This document shows positions 33,601 through 45,600 of a DNA stretch of 64,000 nucleotides, in pieces. Every line of letters starts with the position of its first letter. The stretch's first letter is position 1. The notes under the pieces were generated by a model. The model was not told where the DNA came from, ran no database searches, and saw nothing but the letters and a program-made list of their open reading frames with translations. Made by a program: the position numbers and the translations under genes. The stretch covers positions 7,440,001 through 7,504,000 of the forward strand of contig NC_088117.1 in the NCBI RefSeq assembly GCF_036370855.1, given 5' to 3'. Source of the stretch: Dromaius novaehollandiae (lineage: Eukaryota; Chordata; Aves; Casuariiformes; Dromaiidae).

Positions 33601-36600
33601 CATGATCAGGAAAGAGCAGCAGCCTTCTGTGGCCCCATAAAGTAATGCAAAGAAGCTGCCAGATCAGTTGTGTCTCAAAGCTGTTGGGTTGGTTGTCAGT
33701 AGGGCTAAGAGTGAACATGTCACTGAGGAGAACAGGCATTTCTATTGCATGTATGCTGGGCAAAGCGAATCTACTTGCAAACTCAACCGGGATGTTGCAG
33801 TTCTCCCTGGCTTCAGTGAAAGCTGGATTTCTGCAGGGTCGCGCGAGGCCATAGAGAAACAGCCAGAAACAGCTGGTACCTGCTGCTCCGCGCTACCCTG
33901 CTCCGCGCCCTCCCTGCAGCCCGCAGCGCCCGGCGGGACGTGCGGGGAAGCAGGACGGCCTGGAGGAAACGTTTTCCCGGACGGCGTGTCCCAAAACACC
34001 CTGTGCCCGGAAGGGCCGTGGGAACGTGGGATGCCGGGAACGGGGCCAGCTCCTCCCCGCCTCGGCGTGCCCCCCCAGCACCGGGACCGCGTGCTCCCTG
34101 CCCGGCCGCTGGGTCTCCCGCCGCGGCTCACATGGTCCCAAGCGGATTTGAGGACAGATCCTCTGAAAAGGCCCTGATCTCCCCTGATCGCCTTAGGGAG
34201 GCTAAGCTCAGCGCCGAGCGTGGGCGCGCGGCAGCGGGGAAGGTGCCGGGGCTCCGGGAGCCTCTCCCAAAAGCACGTAGCAAAGCCCGCCTTGCTCACC
34301 CCGGCTGTGCCACCACCTCCTGTAACCTGGCCTGCCCGAGTCACTGCTGTTCTCTTACTTAGTTTTATTTTTTCCTCCTTTTCTAGCCCTCATGATGGCC
34401 TGGAGTCCGGCAGCGAATACGTGAAGGTAAGACGCCGCGCACGGCCGCAGCCTGCCCCAGTGGGGGATCCCCTCTCCATGGGTGTCAGCAGTGGTGGCAC
34501 GCGCCCTGGGGACAGCCAGGTCCTGGTGGCTCTCCACGGGTGTCAGCAGTGGTGGCATGCGCCCTGGGGACAGCTGGGTCCTGGTGGCTCTCTATGGGTG
34601 TCAGCAGTGGTGGCACGCGCCCTGGGGACAGCTGGGTCCTGGTGGCTCTCTATGGGTGTCAGCAGTGGTGGCACGTGCCCTGGGGACAGCTGGGTCCTGG
34701 TGGCTCTCCACAGGTGTCAGCAGTGGTGGCACGCGCCCTGGGGACAGCCAGGTCCTGGTGGCTCTCTATGGGTGTCAGCAGTGGTGGCACGTGCCCTGGG
34801 GACAGCTGGGTCCTGGTGGCTCTCTATGGGTGTCAGCAGTGGTGGCACGCGCCCTGGGGACAGCTGGGTCCTGGTGGCTCTCTATGGGTGTCAGCAGTGG
34901 TGGCACGTGCCCTGGGGACAGCTGGGTCCTGGTGGCTCTCTATGGGTGTCAGCAGTGGTGGCACGTGCCCTGGGGACAGCCAGGTCCTGGTGGCTCTCTA
35001 TGGGTGTCAGCAGTGGTGGCACGTGCCCTGGGGACAGCTGGGTCCTGGTGGCTCTCTATGGGTGTCAGCAGTGGTGGCACGCGCCCTGGGGACAGCTGGG
35101 TCCTGGTGGCTCTCTATGGGTGTCAGCAGTGGTGGCACGCGCCCTGGGGACAGCCAGGTCCTGGTGGCTCTCTATGGGTGTCAGCAGTGGTGGCATGCAC
35201 CCTGGGGTCATCCGGGTCCTAGGTCAGCTCTGCTCGCCTTGTCCCACCGTGCCGCCAGGCACCTGAGCCCCGCACGGTGCCCCGGCGTCGGCACAGAGCG
35301 ACTTCGCATCCGGAGCACCACCCGGGTGAGATGTGGGGCTGGAGCCGGCGCACGGTCCAGGCCTGCCCGTCCCCCTGGAGCCGGGCTCTCTCCGGCCACA
35401 GAAAAAATTTCCCACTAGAAACAGCAACACGGGGGGAGATGGGGGAGTCACAAGCCGCGCGTGGTCCCGTCCGGCCCGACGCCGCTCCCGCGGGAGCTGC
35501 CCGTGTTTCGCGCTGTGACTCGCTACGACAGCAGAGGCAGGGGCTGCCCCCCGCCACTGCCCCCGCGTAGGAGAGGAAGGGTTTGGGCCACTTGCGTAGC
35601 CGTCCCGTGAAAGTCGGCGTAAATCTCTCCAAATCTCTTGCTTATCCTCCAGCAAACTATTAACATTCCTGAGGACTCTTCATGTCTGGCCAGAAATTCA
35701 TTAGCGAGGCGCCTGGCTCCGGAGGAGAGCAGCCCTCTCGCAGGAGGCTGCTGGCACGTCGGGGCGGGCAGGCGCGGGGTGGTGGTCCCACGGACACGGA
35801 GCATTTTGGGGAGGGACCGCTGAGATCCTGCCGGCTCGGCAGGGCGCTGCCATGCGATGGCCTTTTGGGGGTCCGTTTGAAAAGGGCTGGCGCCTCTTGC
35901 GTGCGGTTCCTTGCTGGGGACGTGTTTCCTTCACGCAAAGCCACTGGCCAAACAATTTGGCTGTTGACTGGACATGCCCCGCTCAGGTGGCCAAGTCATT
36001 ACCGAGCCTTCACCCTCCATCTCTGGGACGTGGGTCTCTTGAAGATGGCTGTAGCAGGACATTGAAGGGTGGAAACCCATGATGCTGGCACCGAACAGCA
36101 GGCTCAGGACGGCCTTTACTGGACCCATCTGCTCCTCCTAAGGGTGGTCAACCCCAGCCAGGGTCCATCCTGTTACTGATGAACCTCAGAGCACCCGTGT
36201 TTTGGGTCTGTCAACCTACAGCCACCAGCAACAGCTCGGATGTGGTGGCTTTTTGACGTGGTAGTGGGAGCTCGAAGTACAGCGATCACCCAGGCTGGGG
36301 CGTTCCTCCTCTCTGATGCAGCCTTCAGGGAGGTGGGAACAGCGGACCACCACTGGGAGCTCCTGTGGTTGGAAATGGGGCACCTGGGTGAGAGAGGAGG
36401 CTCTGACTGTACTCCACCGGCTGGTGGCCTGGTGTGGGGCACCTTGGGATGTGCGGGGAAGCCCCCGTTCCTGCAGGCAGGTCCTCCGAGGGTGGGGGTT
36501 GAGCTGCACCTTTTGGTGTGGTTTCCCTTGTTCCATCGGTGGAACGGGCGCGTTTTACAGCTCAGGAGTTCATGGACTAAAACAGCGCAGGTGTAGAGCA

Positions 36601-39600
36601 AAGGGGCTTCAGGATCGAGCTGTCTTGGTGAGCCAGGAGAAGTCCCTGATGTCCAGGCAGATTCCAGCTGAGCAGAGGTGCTGGTGGACGTGCTCCTATA
36701 GCTCCCAGAAGGGCAGCTGCAAAGGCAACTCTGCTCAGCGGCAGACGATATAACGAAGGGCAGCGGCCAGAAACTGCAGCCTGCGAGGTTCACCCCGGGC
36801 ATCAGGAGAAACTTTCTCCCTAGGAGGGCAAGGACAGCATCCTACAGGTCACCCAGCGGCTGGGGCGTCCCATCCTTGGAGGTTTCCAAAATTGATCTGA
36901 CCTAGCACGGGTGATAGTCCTGCTTTGAGCAGGGTGGCAAGAGGGACCTCCAGCGCTCCCTTCCCACCGCCAGCGTGGTGGCCCTGTGCTGGGCCACAAC
37001 CCGCTCGGCAGGACCCCCAACGCAGGGCTCCCACCTCCAGCAAGTGGAGCAGAGGGGTCCTCTAAGGGGGGAGCAATTTTCCCTGCTCAAAACCCCGGCA
37101 CTCTGGCACTGGCCTCCATTTCGGCCCCGTCCCGGTGGTGTCCGGACACCTGTGGGCACCGCGTGCGATTTACCCCCTTCCCATCTGCGCTGCGAGCGAC
37201 TGACGGCTGCCGCGACAGCAGCTATTTTAGTGAAATAAATAAGTAATTAGTTAGAGTGTGAGCAATCGAGATGATGGGGCACTCGGGCTGATTGCAGGTG
37301 CCGCGCTTGGCCGGGAGCCCACATCCCGGTGCGGCTGGGGTGCTCAGCACCTGGCAGCGTCGGCCCAAGGGTGGAGAGGTCCCCGCTGGCTGCGATGCCC
37401 AGGGTGCCCAAGGCGGGACGCAGGCTGTCCCGGGGCCTGGCCCTGGAAGAGCTGCTGGAAATTGCTCTCTGCTAGGAGGGAAACAAGAGGAGCAATTAAT
37501 TTGTTTGCTCTCGTTGGTGGTCTCCTCCCACCGCGGGTACCACCGGCCCCGTGTGGCTCTCGCTAGCAGTTGCCGGAGTTTTTCTCTGCTGGGAGCGGGG
37601 ATTAGTCCGCCTGTTTCTTTGGGAGCTGATGGGTTGACTACAACGGTCCAGGATTGACCGTCGTATCCCCCTGTGCTGGTCCTGCCCCTGCCTTGGGGCC
37701 GCTCTGGGCAGACGGGTGTCCCCAATCCTGCTCCCACCGCGGGCAAACCGGCCCCCGCGACTGCCGGGCTCCTGCAGAGACCGGACCGTGCCAAGACGAG
37801 CAGAAAGGCCGACAGGGATGGGGGCTCCGGTCACGAGGACGCCAGCGGGCACTGGGCGGACGGAGCCGGCCCCGTGGGGCTGCTCGTACGGTCGCTGCGT
37901 CCAAGCCCCGGCCCGCGGAGGCCGCGATTTCGGCTTCGGGAGCCGGCGAGCGCGGCGGCGGTCTCCCACTCCCCCGCGCTGCGACGCAGCCTGCCAGGCT
38001 CCAGCAATGCTCGGAGTCGGCGGCGCTGCCGCGTGCATCCCCGTCGCGAAACCGCGGCCTTAATTAAACCAAAGCGGAGCCTTAATTAAACGCGACTTAG
38101 ATGTGGCCTGCGCGGGAAGCAGAGAGGCGGCCCCCTGCCACGCGTCCGGGCTCCCCCTCCCCGAAAATGCTGCCGGGAGGGGGAGCAAGATGGGGCGTCC
38201 CGGGGAGAGGGGGCGATGAAGGCAGGCGAGGCTGGAGGGACCCCCCAGGGTGTCCCCCAACCCAGCGCATGCCAATGGGGGGGAGGGGGGGGAGGCCGGT
38301 TTGGGATGGGGTGATGAGGGGTGCTGGAGCACCGTGGGGGCGTGCAGGGGGGCCAAGTGCCCTCAGAGGTGGGGGGAGATGGGGGGTGCCAGGACACCAC
38401 AGGGTTGTAGGGGGAGATGGGGGGTGCCAGGGCCCCTGAGGGGTGCTGGTTCACTGGGGGGGGTGGAGACCCAGCCCCCCTCACGGGTGCACAGGGAAAT
38501 GTGGGGTGCCGGTTCCCCCAGGGGTGTGTGGGGCCGGGGGGGCCGGTATCCCTGGGGGTGTGTGGGGCCGGGGGTGCTGGTTCCCCCCCGGGTGTGTGTG
38601 GGGCCGGGGATGTGTGGGGCCGGGGATGCCGGTGGCCCCGGGGGTGTGTGGGGCCGGGGATGCCGGTTCCCCCCCGGGGGTGTGTGGGGCCGGTGCCCTC
38701 GGGGGTGTGTGGTGCCGGCAGTGCCGGTTCCCCCGGGGGTGTGTGGGGCCGGGGATGCCGGTTCCCCCGGGGGTGTGTGGGGCCGGGAGTGCCCGTGCCC
38801 TCTGGGGTGTGTGGGGCCGGGAGTGCCGGTTCCCCCCCGGGGGTGTGTGGGGCCGGGGATACCGGTCCCCCCCGAGGTGCGTGTGCGGCCGGTGCTCCGG
38901 GGCGGCGGCGGCGGCGGCGGCGCGGGGCCCGGCGGGGCGGGGCGGGGGCCGGGCAGGGGCGGTGCTGCGGGCCGCCGGCGCCGCCTCCCGCTCCCGACAA
39001 GGGATGAGGTAATCGGGGAAGCGGCTGAAATTGAAGCCCGGCGGCGGCAGCGGCGGCGGCGGCGGGTGGGCAGCCCGGGCCGGGTCGCTCGGGGCCGCCC
39101 GGGCCGGCGCGGCCGCGCCATGACGGAGCGCTGCAGCCTCTGGAGCGCCCTGTCGGCGGCCGCCTGCTGCTTCTACCGCGGCTCCTTCATGCAGGTGCAG
39201 GTGAGCGGGGCCCGGCGCCGCGGGGGGAGCGGGGGGGCGGCCCCGCCGCTGCCGGCACCCCCGGCCCGGCGAGCGCAGCGCCCGCCGCCCCCGCGGGCCG
39301 CACGTCGGGGCCGAGCGGGCAGCGGGGCCGCCCCGCGCCGCGCTGACCTTGGCCGCGGCTCGCCCGGTGCCGCCGGCGTGCGGGTGCCGAGCTCCCGCGG
39401 CCGGGCAGGAGGAGGCCGCCGGGCGCGTTTATAACGGCAAAGCGAGGATGCCGAGGGGAGGCAGGCAGCCGCGTCGGGGGGCAGCGCTGAGCCCCCTCCA
39501 GCCAAGGCCACCGCCTGGGGCAGAGGCCGCCCGGACCCGCACGTCGCGCCCGGGTGGGAGCAAGCGCCCGCGTCTCCGAAGGGAGCCCTTGCACCGGCCG

Positions 39601-42600
39601 GAGCCCTTCCGCCACGTGCCGGGAAGCGTTCGGCTTCCTCTGGCAGCCCCGGCGCGTCTCCAGAGGCGCTCTGGGAGCGCTCGCCAGGCGCAGGGGAGAG
39701 ACGTGGAGCGGAGGAGAGCGCAGCTCCTGGGCTCGTCAGCTATGTGCTGCACTGCACAGGTTGACTCTGGTTAGGAAAAGCTGGGATGCAGTTGTCACCT
39801 GTCCTGTGACACCTCCAGCACCAGTGCTGTCTAGGCACACGTCTAGGTGTCCTATTTTTGGACTCCTGCACTTGCACAGGTTGAGAAGAGCGAAACGCTG
39901 GGAACGGCTTGCTTCGTTCCCACGCGTACCAAGTCAGAGCGAAGGCTGAGCAGAGCTGGCGAGCACCGCGAGAGCCAAGCAGGCTCTGGGCTGAAGCAAG
40001 AGCTATCAGCGTGCTGCAAGTTAAGTGGGTGAGAAGCGCCCGGCACAGGCAGCCAAGCGAGCTGGCAGCCTTCTGCAGCACTCCCGGGCAGCGCCGTAGG
40101 TGCTGAGCTCGGGAGATTGCGCCGGGTAGGACGGAGCCCAGAAGCAGCATTTCAAGTCTTGTCATGATCGTTGCTGATCTCAGGGTAAAGCCGGGCACTT
40201 TGCTCCCTAGTGGGGGGAGCAGAAGAGCTGCTTCTGGCCGTCCAAAGGCCACGGAGCAACAGAGGGGAAGGTGCCCTAACGCGGCAGCGCCGGGCTCAGC
40301 GGCACGGGGGGTCGGAGCTGCTTTCAGCAAGCCGCTGCCAGAACGAGGGGGAGACAGGTGGGCGCCTGGCTCTCGCGCGCAGGGATGCTCGTGGGGACGG
40401 CAGCGCTCCATCCCAGCGGCGCAAAGAGCCCAAAGCGACGCCCTGCGCGCTCACCTGGCTCCGCCGCGTCTTTTGCCACCTATTTGTGTCCGAGGGTGCA
40501 CAGCCAACACACACTGAAGTCCCCATGAATGACTGGAGCGCTTCCAGCTGACAGCCGCATCCCCGCTCGCCGCCAATGGCAGTGCACCCAGCCTGGGAAG
40601 CACTGACATCATTTCTGGCCAATAGCAGCTCCGAAAAGGGATGCAGCAGCCACGGCCGCCGTCTTGGAGTGAGATAACTAATATATAGATGGATGGAAAT
40701 GTGTGTACACACACGCCCCATCGCTGCGCCAGAGACCTGCTGCCCCAGGGCAGCCTCGGCTCCGCGGCCGGCCGCGCTCCCGAGGGGCACTCGTCCCACC
40801 TCACGGCGCCCAGCTGCACCCCACCCCTGCCAGCCTGGCACAACTGCCCCAGAGGAGCAAGGTGGGGGGAGAGGAGCCCCAGCGGGTAGCCAGGACCAGC
40901 CCTGGGAAGGGGTTTGGATGCCAGGACAAAGCCCTTGAATCGGGGTCTGCCCTCACCAGGGAGCGGTGGAGATGTGGTGGCCGCAGGAGGTGCATTCGGT
41001 GACCCATGGCGGGGATGCGTGGGCTGGTGCCACCTTGGAGGCCGTGCAGATGCCCCGAGTCATTGTGAGACAGGACAGAGGAACAAGCCGTTTCCTTTTC
41101 CTGTAGCCACCAAGAGAAGTAGGAGTGACCGGTTCACGCCAGGGCACGCAGACCAAGAGCAGGCCCGTAGCACCTGGAGGTTTCACCATGGCCGGGTCAC
41201 AGTGGGGGTTCCTTGTCACTAGGGCTGGATAGCGGCTCTTGGGGAGGTCAGGCAGTGCCTGGCAGGTGGCTCGATGAGCACAGCTCTCCCACACCGGGCA
41301 GCACGCAGGCTGCTCGTTGGGTTCACCGTAACGCCGGCAGTCCCTTGGTGAGGGGACTTTGCTGTAAGACGCTTCAGAAGGAAGTGACCTGTTGCCAAGG
41401 GTGGAGTGGGGGGAAAAGTGAGACCCTCTGCCCGACTGGCGCTTTCCCCCTACGCCTGCTCCAAGGGCTTCTCGCTCTTCTTCCTCCCAATTCTGCTCTC
41501 CAGGCCCCGCATCAGCTCTCAGCAACAAGTCAGGAGGAAAGAGCTACAGGAGGGGCTGGGATTCCCCTAGCGAGGGTCCCGGCAAGGCAGGCACGGGGGC
41601 AGCAGGGGAAGCGGAGGCGTTTCATGCCCGTAGGTTAGCGAGACGCAAGCGGCGGTGTGAGGTGCACCTTGCTCTCCCAGCTGACTCGAGCTGCAGCCAC
41701 GACTCCAAGATTCGGGAGGGGAGAGCAAGAAAGCAGACTGCAAATCTCTGCTGTTTCATAACAGCACTTTTATAAGCCCAGCACTGGCCTCCAAAGCTCT
41801 CCTGATACCAGGCAGAGCCACAGCCGCCGTTTTACCCCGGCTGCCTCTCGCCCCACGGTGAGCCGAGGGCTCTGCCCTGGCTGCGCCGGAGGATTCCCCA
41901 GCGCCGGCGCTGCCCAAGAGCCCGTCGGGGCGCTCTCCTTTCGCGGCCAAGCCATCTTGGCGGCTGGTCGGGATTCCTCAAGCAGCGCTTGGCATGGTCT
42001 CTGGCAGCCTGGGAGCTGGTTTGTCTGGTCCAGAGAGCTGCTCTAATCCCCGTTTCTTCCCGCTCAGCTGAGGAGGCCTTGGGGCTCCGCGCAGGCTGAG
42101 CGAGCGCCCGGTACCCCACGCTCGGCCTAGGCGCAGAAGGGGGTCCAGTCTTTCCACCCACATCCACCCTGCTATTACGCGGGACCCCGCATCAGGCCGC
42201 ACGTCTTCTGACGTCCTCCTGGCGCAGCCGCGGGTGCCAAGTGCTGCCTTTCAGCTCGGCGCTCAAACAGCCGGCGACACGCTCCCGCCAGCGCTCGGCC
42301 GGCCCGCACCGCCTTGCCTCGCTGGTGCCCGCGCGTCGGCTCCCGGCCAGCTGGCACGTCGGCCCCCTCCGAGGCTCGCGGCGTGCAATAAAGCCGATTG
42401 CCGCCGAAGGGCTCGGCGGCTGGAGTGACAGCATCCCTCCCCAGCGCACGGGCCACTCATGCGGCGGCTTCGGGCAAGCTCGGCTCCTGCAGAGCGGGGA
42501 GCAGCCGGGCAACTTGGGCAGCAACTAGTGCGCGTTGGCAGAGCGCTCGAAACGCTGCGAGTGCCAGCCCCCAGGGCTGCATCGCCCCCGGCATCGCTCA

Positions 42601-45600
42601 GGGCTCCAAGCAGTGGCTTTTTGGTGGCCCTGCAGGTCAGCTGGGACCCTCGTTCCCCGGCCGCTCGGCAGCAGGGACGGTGCCCTCCGTACGGCTGGTG
42701 GCACCGGCTGCCCACGGCCGCGGTGGTGCCCGTGCCTCTCCCCGGCCTCCCCTTCAGCACCTGGCTGCTGGCACCGACGCCAGCCGGCTGCTGCCCAAAT
42801 CCCGGCTCGGAGACGCCGGGCACCGCTCAGCTGGTTTTGTTTCTTATCCCACATATTTGCATGGGGAGGATTTGGGGAAAACTCAGCCGTACGGCGTGGC
42901 GGAGCAGGCGCTAATCCCCTCTCTGGGGGCGGCAAGGGGGACCGGTGGCTCAAAACCGCTCCGGGCTCAGCTCCTTTCGCCGGCTCCGTACCCGGAGCAG
43001 ACGCGAGCACAGGCTCTGCCGGAGGCAGAAGGAGCTAAAGCGACAGCAGCCGGCCCCCGCGCTCAGAGCCGGGGGAAGCAGGGGCTCCCTGCGCCGCCAG
43101 AGCTCACCGCAGGGGAGGGAGCCACGGGGAGCGGGCGCCCGCCGCCGCCGCTCGCACCGAGCAGGGGGGCCCGCGGCGCGGCGGAGTGGGGGGTTGCCAC
43201 AGCAACAGCATCCGCTCGGCCCCCCGGGAGGCAGCTGGACCTCGGCTGCAGCCGCCGGCACCATTTGTTTTTAACAGGGTTCAGTCCTCGGGGGCAGGTC
43301 TCTGCACCGGGGCTGCTGCTGCCCCTGCCCAGCGGCAGCTCGCCCATGGCCAAAGTCAGAGGAGCAAGTCCGAACCCGGTCCTTAGTGTTTCCGAGGGCT
43401 GGTACCAACATCCCGCACCCCAAGACCCCTCAGGGAGGGGAGAGAGTGGAGCCAGCTCCAAGGCAGGTCCCCAAGCCCTGTTTGGGCAGGGGTTCACGGC
43501 CCTGATGCTCCAGGGGACCAGCCGCTGCACAAGGCCAGCCACAAGCGCCAGCCTGTGCCCTCGGCAGCGCCGGAGCATCAGGGATCAGTTTCAAGCCTGT
43601 GCCCGTGCTCAGAGACGCCAGCTTGATGCTGCCTTAACAGGGAGCCAAGGAGCTGGGCCAACGCGCGGTCCCTCCTCACGCTGGCACCAGGCCACGGGAG
43701 CACAGCCCTACACCCTACCCAGCCATCAGCGGACACGTGCCTCGGAGGGCTTATGGGGGTCCCTGGGAGCCCCCCGAGCAGCCCTGACCCATGGCGGTGC
43801 CGAGGTCCTCCCAGGCCAGCGAGCACATGGATCCCAGGTGTCCACAGCGCTGGCAAGGCAGAGCAGCGGCATAACAGTGAGCTTAGGGCTGACCCCCGTG
43901 CCCAGGGGAGACACCAGCCCCCCACACCGCGTGGGGAGCACGCAGCCCCCTGCCCATGCAGGAACCCCAGGCCGACGCTCGCCACCCCAGACAACATCCA
44001 GGGCAGCGGCCTGCCCCAGCCGGTGGGAGACATGACGCCATCCCTCCCCTCTCCAGGGGAAGGAGGGGGCGAATCGCATCCTTTAGGCTCAGGTGCGCCA
44101 GTGCCAGTAAAAGCTCATTTTGATGCAGAAGGTTCCCCTTACATTTGTCATTACTATTCATGCCACCGTCAGGCTAAACACAGCCTAATTAACCCTTTGG
44201 AGGAGGGACCGTGGCAGATGTTTCCAGGACGAGGATCTCCTCCTGGAAGGGTGTCCCACAGTGGTTCTGCCCCAGGGACGCGTGGCTTCGATGAGGACCC
44301 AGCGCAGGCTTGCCGGCTCCTGCCACCAGGGCTCGGGTTTGCCGCAGGCAGCGCAGGGAAGGGGTAGGGACAGACAGTTTACCACAGGTTGGATGTGCCA
44401 CGAGCAAGTGGTTTCACCTGCAAAATGGGGACCACACTCAGCTCCAAGCTGGGGCAGAGGGAAAAGCTTGTGGGGGACACGGTGGTCAGGCATGATGGGG
44501 ACACCCATAGCTCCCCTGGAGCCATGGGAAGCTCCACCAAGCTTGTCTGTGGGAGGTCACATCCTGCTGCCAGGAGCATCTCCACCCACCCTCATCCTCT
44601 GCCGTGAGCGAGCAGGCATGTGGGCAGAGATCCCCACGCAGCTCCAAGTCACTCGTCCCCAGGGGACCCATCTGCACCCGTCTCCAGGCAGGTGGCATCA
44701 CCAGTCCCCGTGCAGGAGAGGATCCCCGCAGTCCCAGCACGGGGATCCTGCCTCCTCACCTCCGGGGCTCGCGCTGCTCCCCGCTCACCCCGGCTCGTTG
44801 CCAGCCCCATCCCGGCGGCCAGAAATAGCCCGTGACGGCAGCCTGCCGCAGCCTCGGAGCCAGAGCTGCCAGCGCTCGCGCCGCGGGGGAGTGCCAGGTG
44901 GGGGGACTCAGGGGACATATGCTGGCACCGAGGAGGGAGGGAGGGGAGTGCTAGCACATCGCTTCTTCCCAAGCACCTTCCAGGGAAGCGGCTGCCTGGC
45001 TTCACTCGCCGACAGCTCTGCTGCCCTGGCCAGGCTGGTCCCAGCCCTGACACTGCCTCTCGCCACCTTCCTGCGGGGCAAGAGGGGGGGGTCTCACAGG
45101 GATGGTGATGTCCCTCAGGGAGGGCAAGGGCCCCACCTGACACTCTCTCCTCCCCTGTAGTTCTCCAAGGAGAAATACATCCTTGACTCGTCACCGGAGA
45201 AGCTGCACAAGGAGCTGGAAGAGGAGCTGAAGCTGAGCAGCACCGACCTGCGCAGCCACGCTTGGTACCATGGCCGCATCCCCCGAGAGGTGAGGGCAGG
45301 AGGACGGGTGGCTTTGGGCTCCCCTGGCTTGGGCTGCTCACCAGGAGACATCCAAGGCCATGCTGAACCACCACCCCTGCCAGGCACCTTCCTGGGACAC
45401 ACCACCAGCCTGGCCTCCCAGAGAGCACGTGGGAGATGGGCTCATGTGTCACCAGAGGAGAGGACCACACAGACACCAAGCCTAAAGGCCTCTGGCCCCT
45501 CACAGAGGGATGAGCTGGTGCTCCAAATGGCAGCAGTATATTCCTTGGTGGAATATCCACCTTACCCACCCCCCCAGTCCCTACACCACAACCCCCCACA

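Larger units (their letters stand above)
35222..38480 (+). other. SH2D3C: SH2D3C intron 3, part before the internal promoter
   Basis: This is non-coding intron. It contains a CR1 fragment (about 36745-36985) and an AT-rich island at 37210-37265, listed separately. No exon is recognised. Confidence 0.55.

Noticed and set aside
34220-35418. 246-348 codon open frames with WWHAPWGQLGPGG-like repeats
   Set aside because: These are the 58-bp minisatellite read through; three units make 174 bp, so all three frames stay open. No coding context.
38086-39434. 300-390 codon open frames over the G-rich array
   Set aside because: Repeat read-through; the real coding part here is only the 81-nt exon at 39120.
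42398-44035. 545-codon open frame in the SH2D3C intron
   Set aside because: It does not start with ATG, has low-complexity Ala/Pro/Gly/Arg composition, shows no domain, and lies in GC-rich DNA where stop codons are rare.
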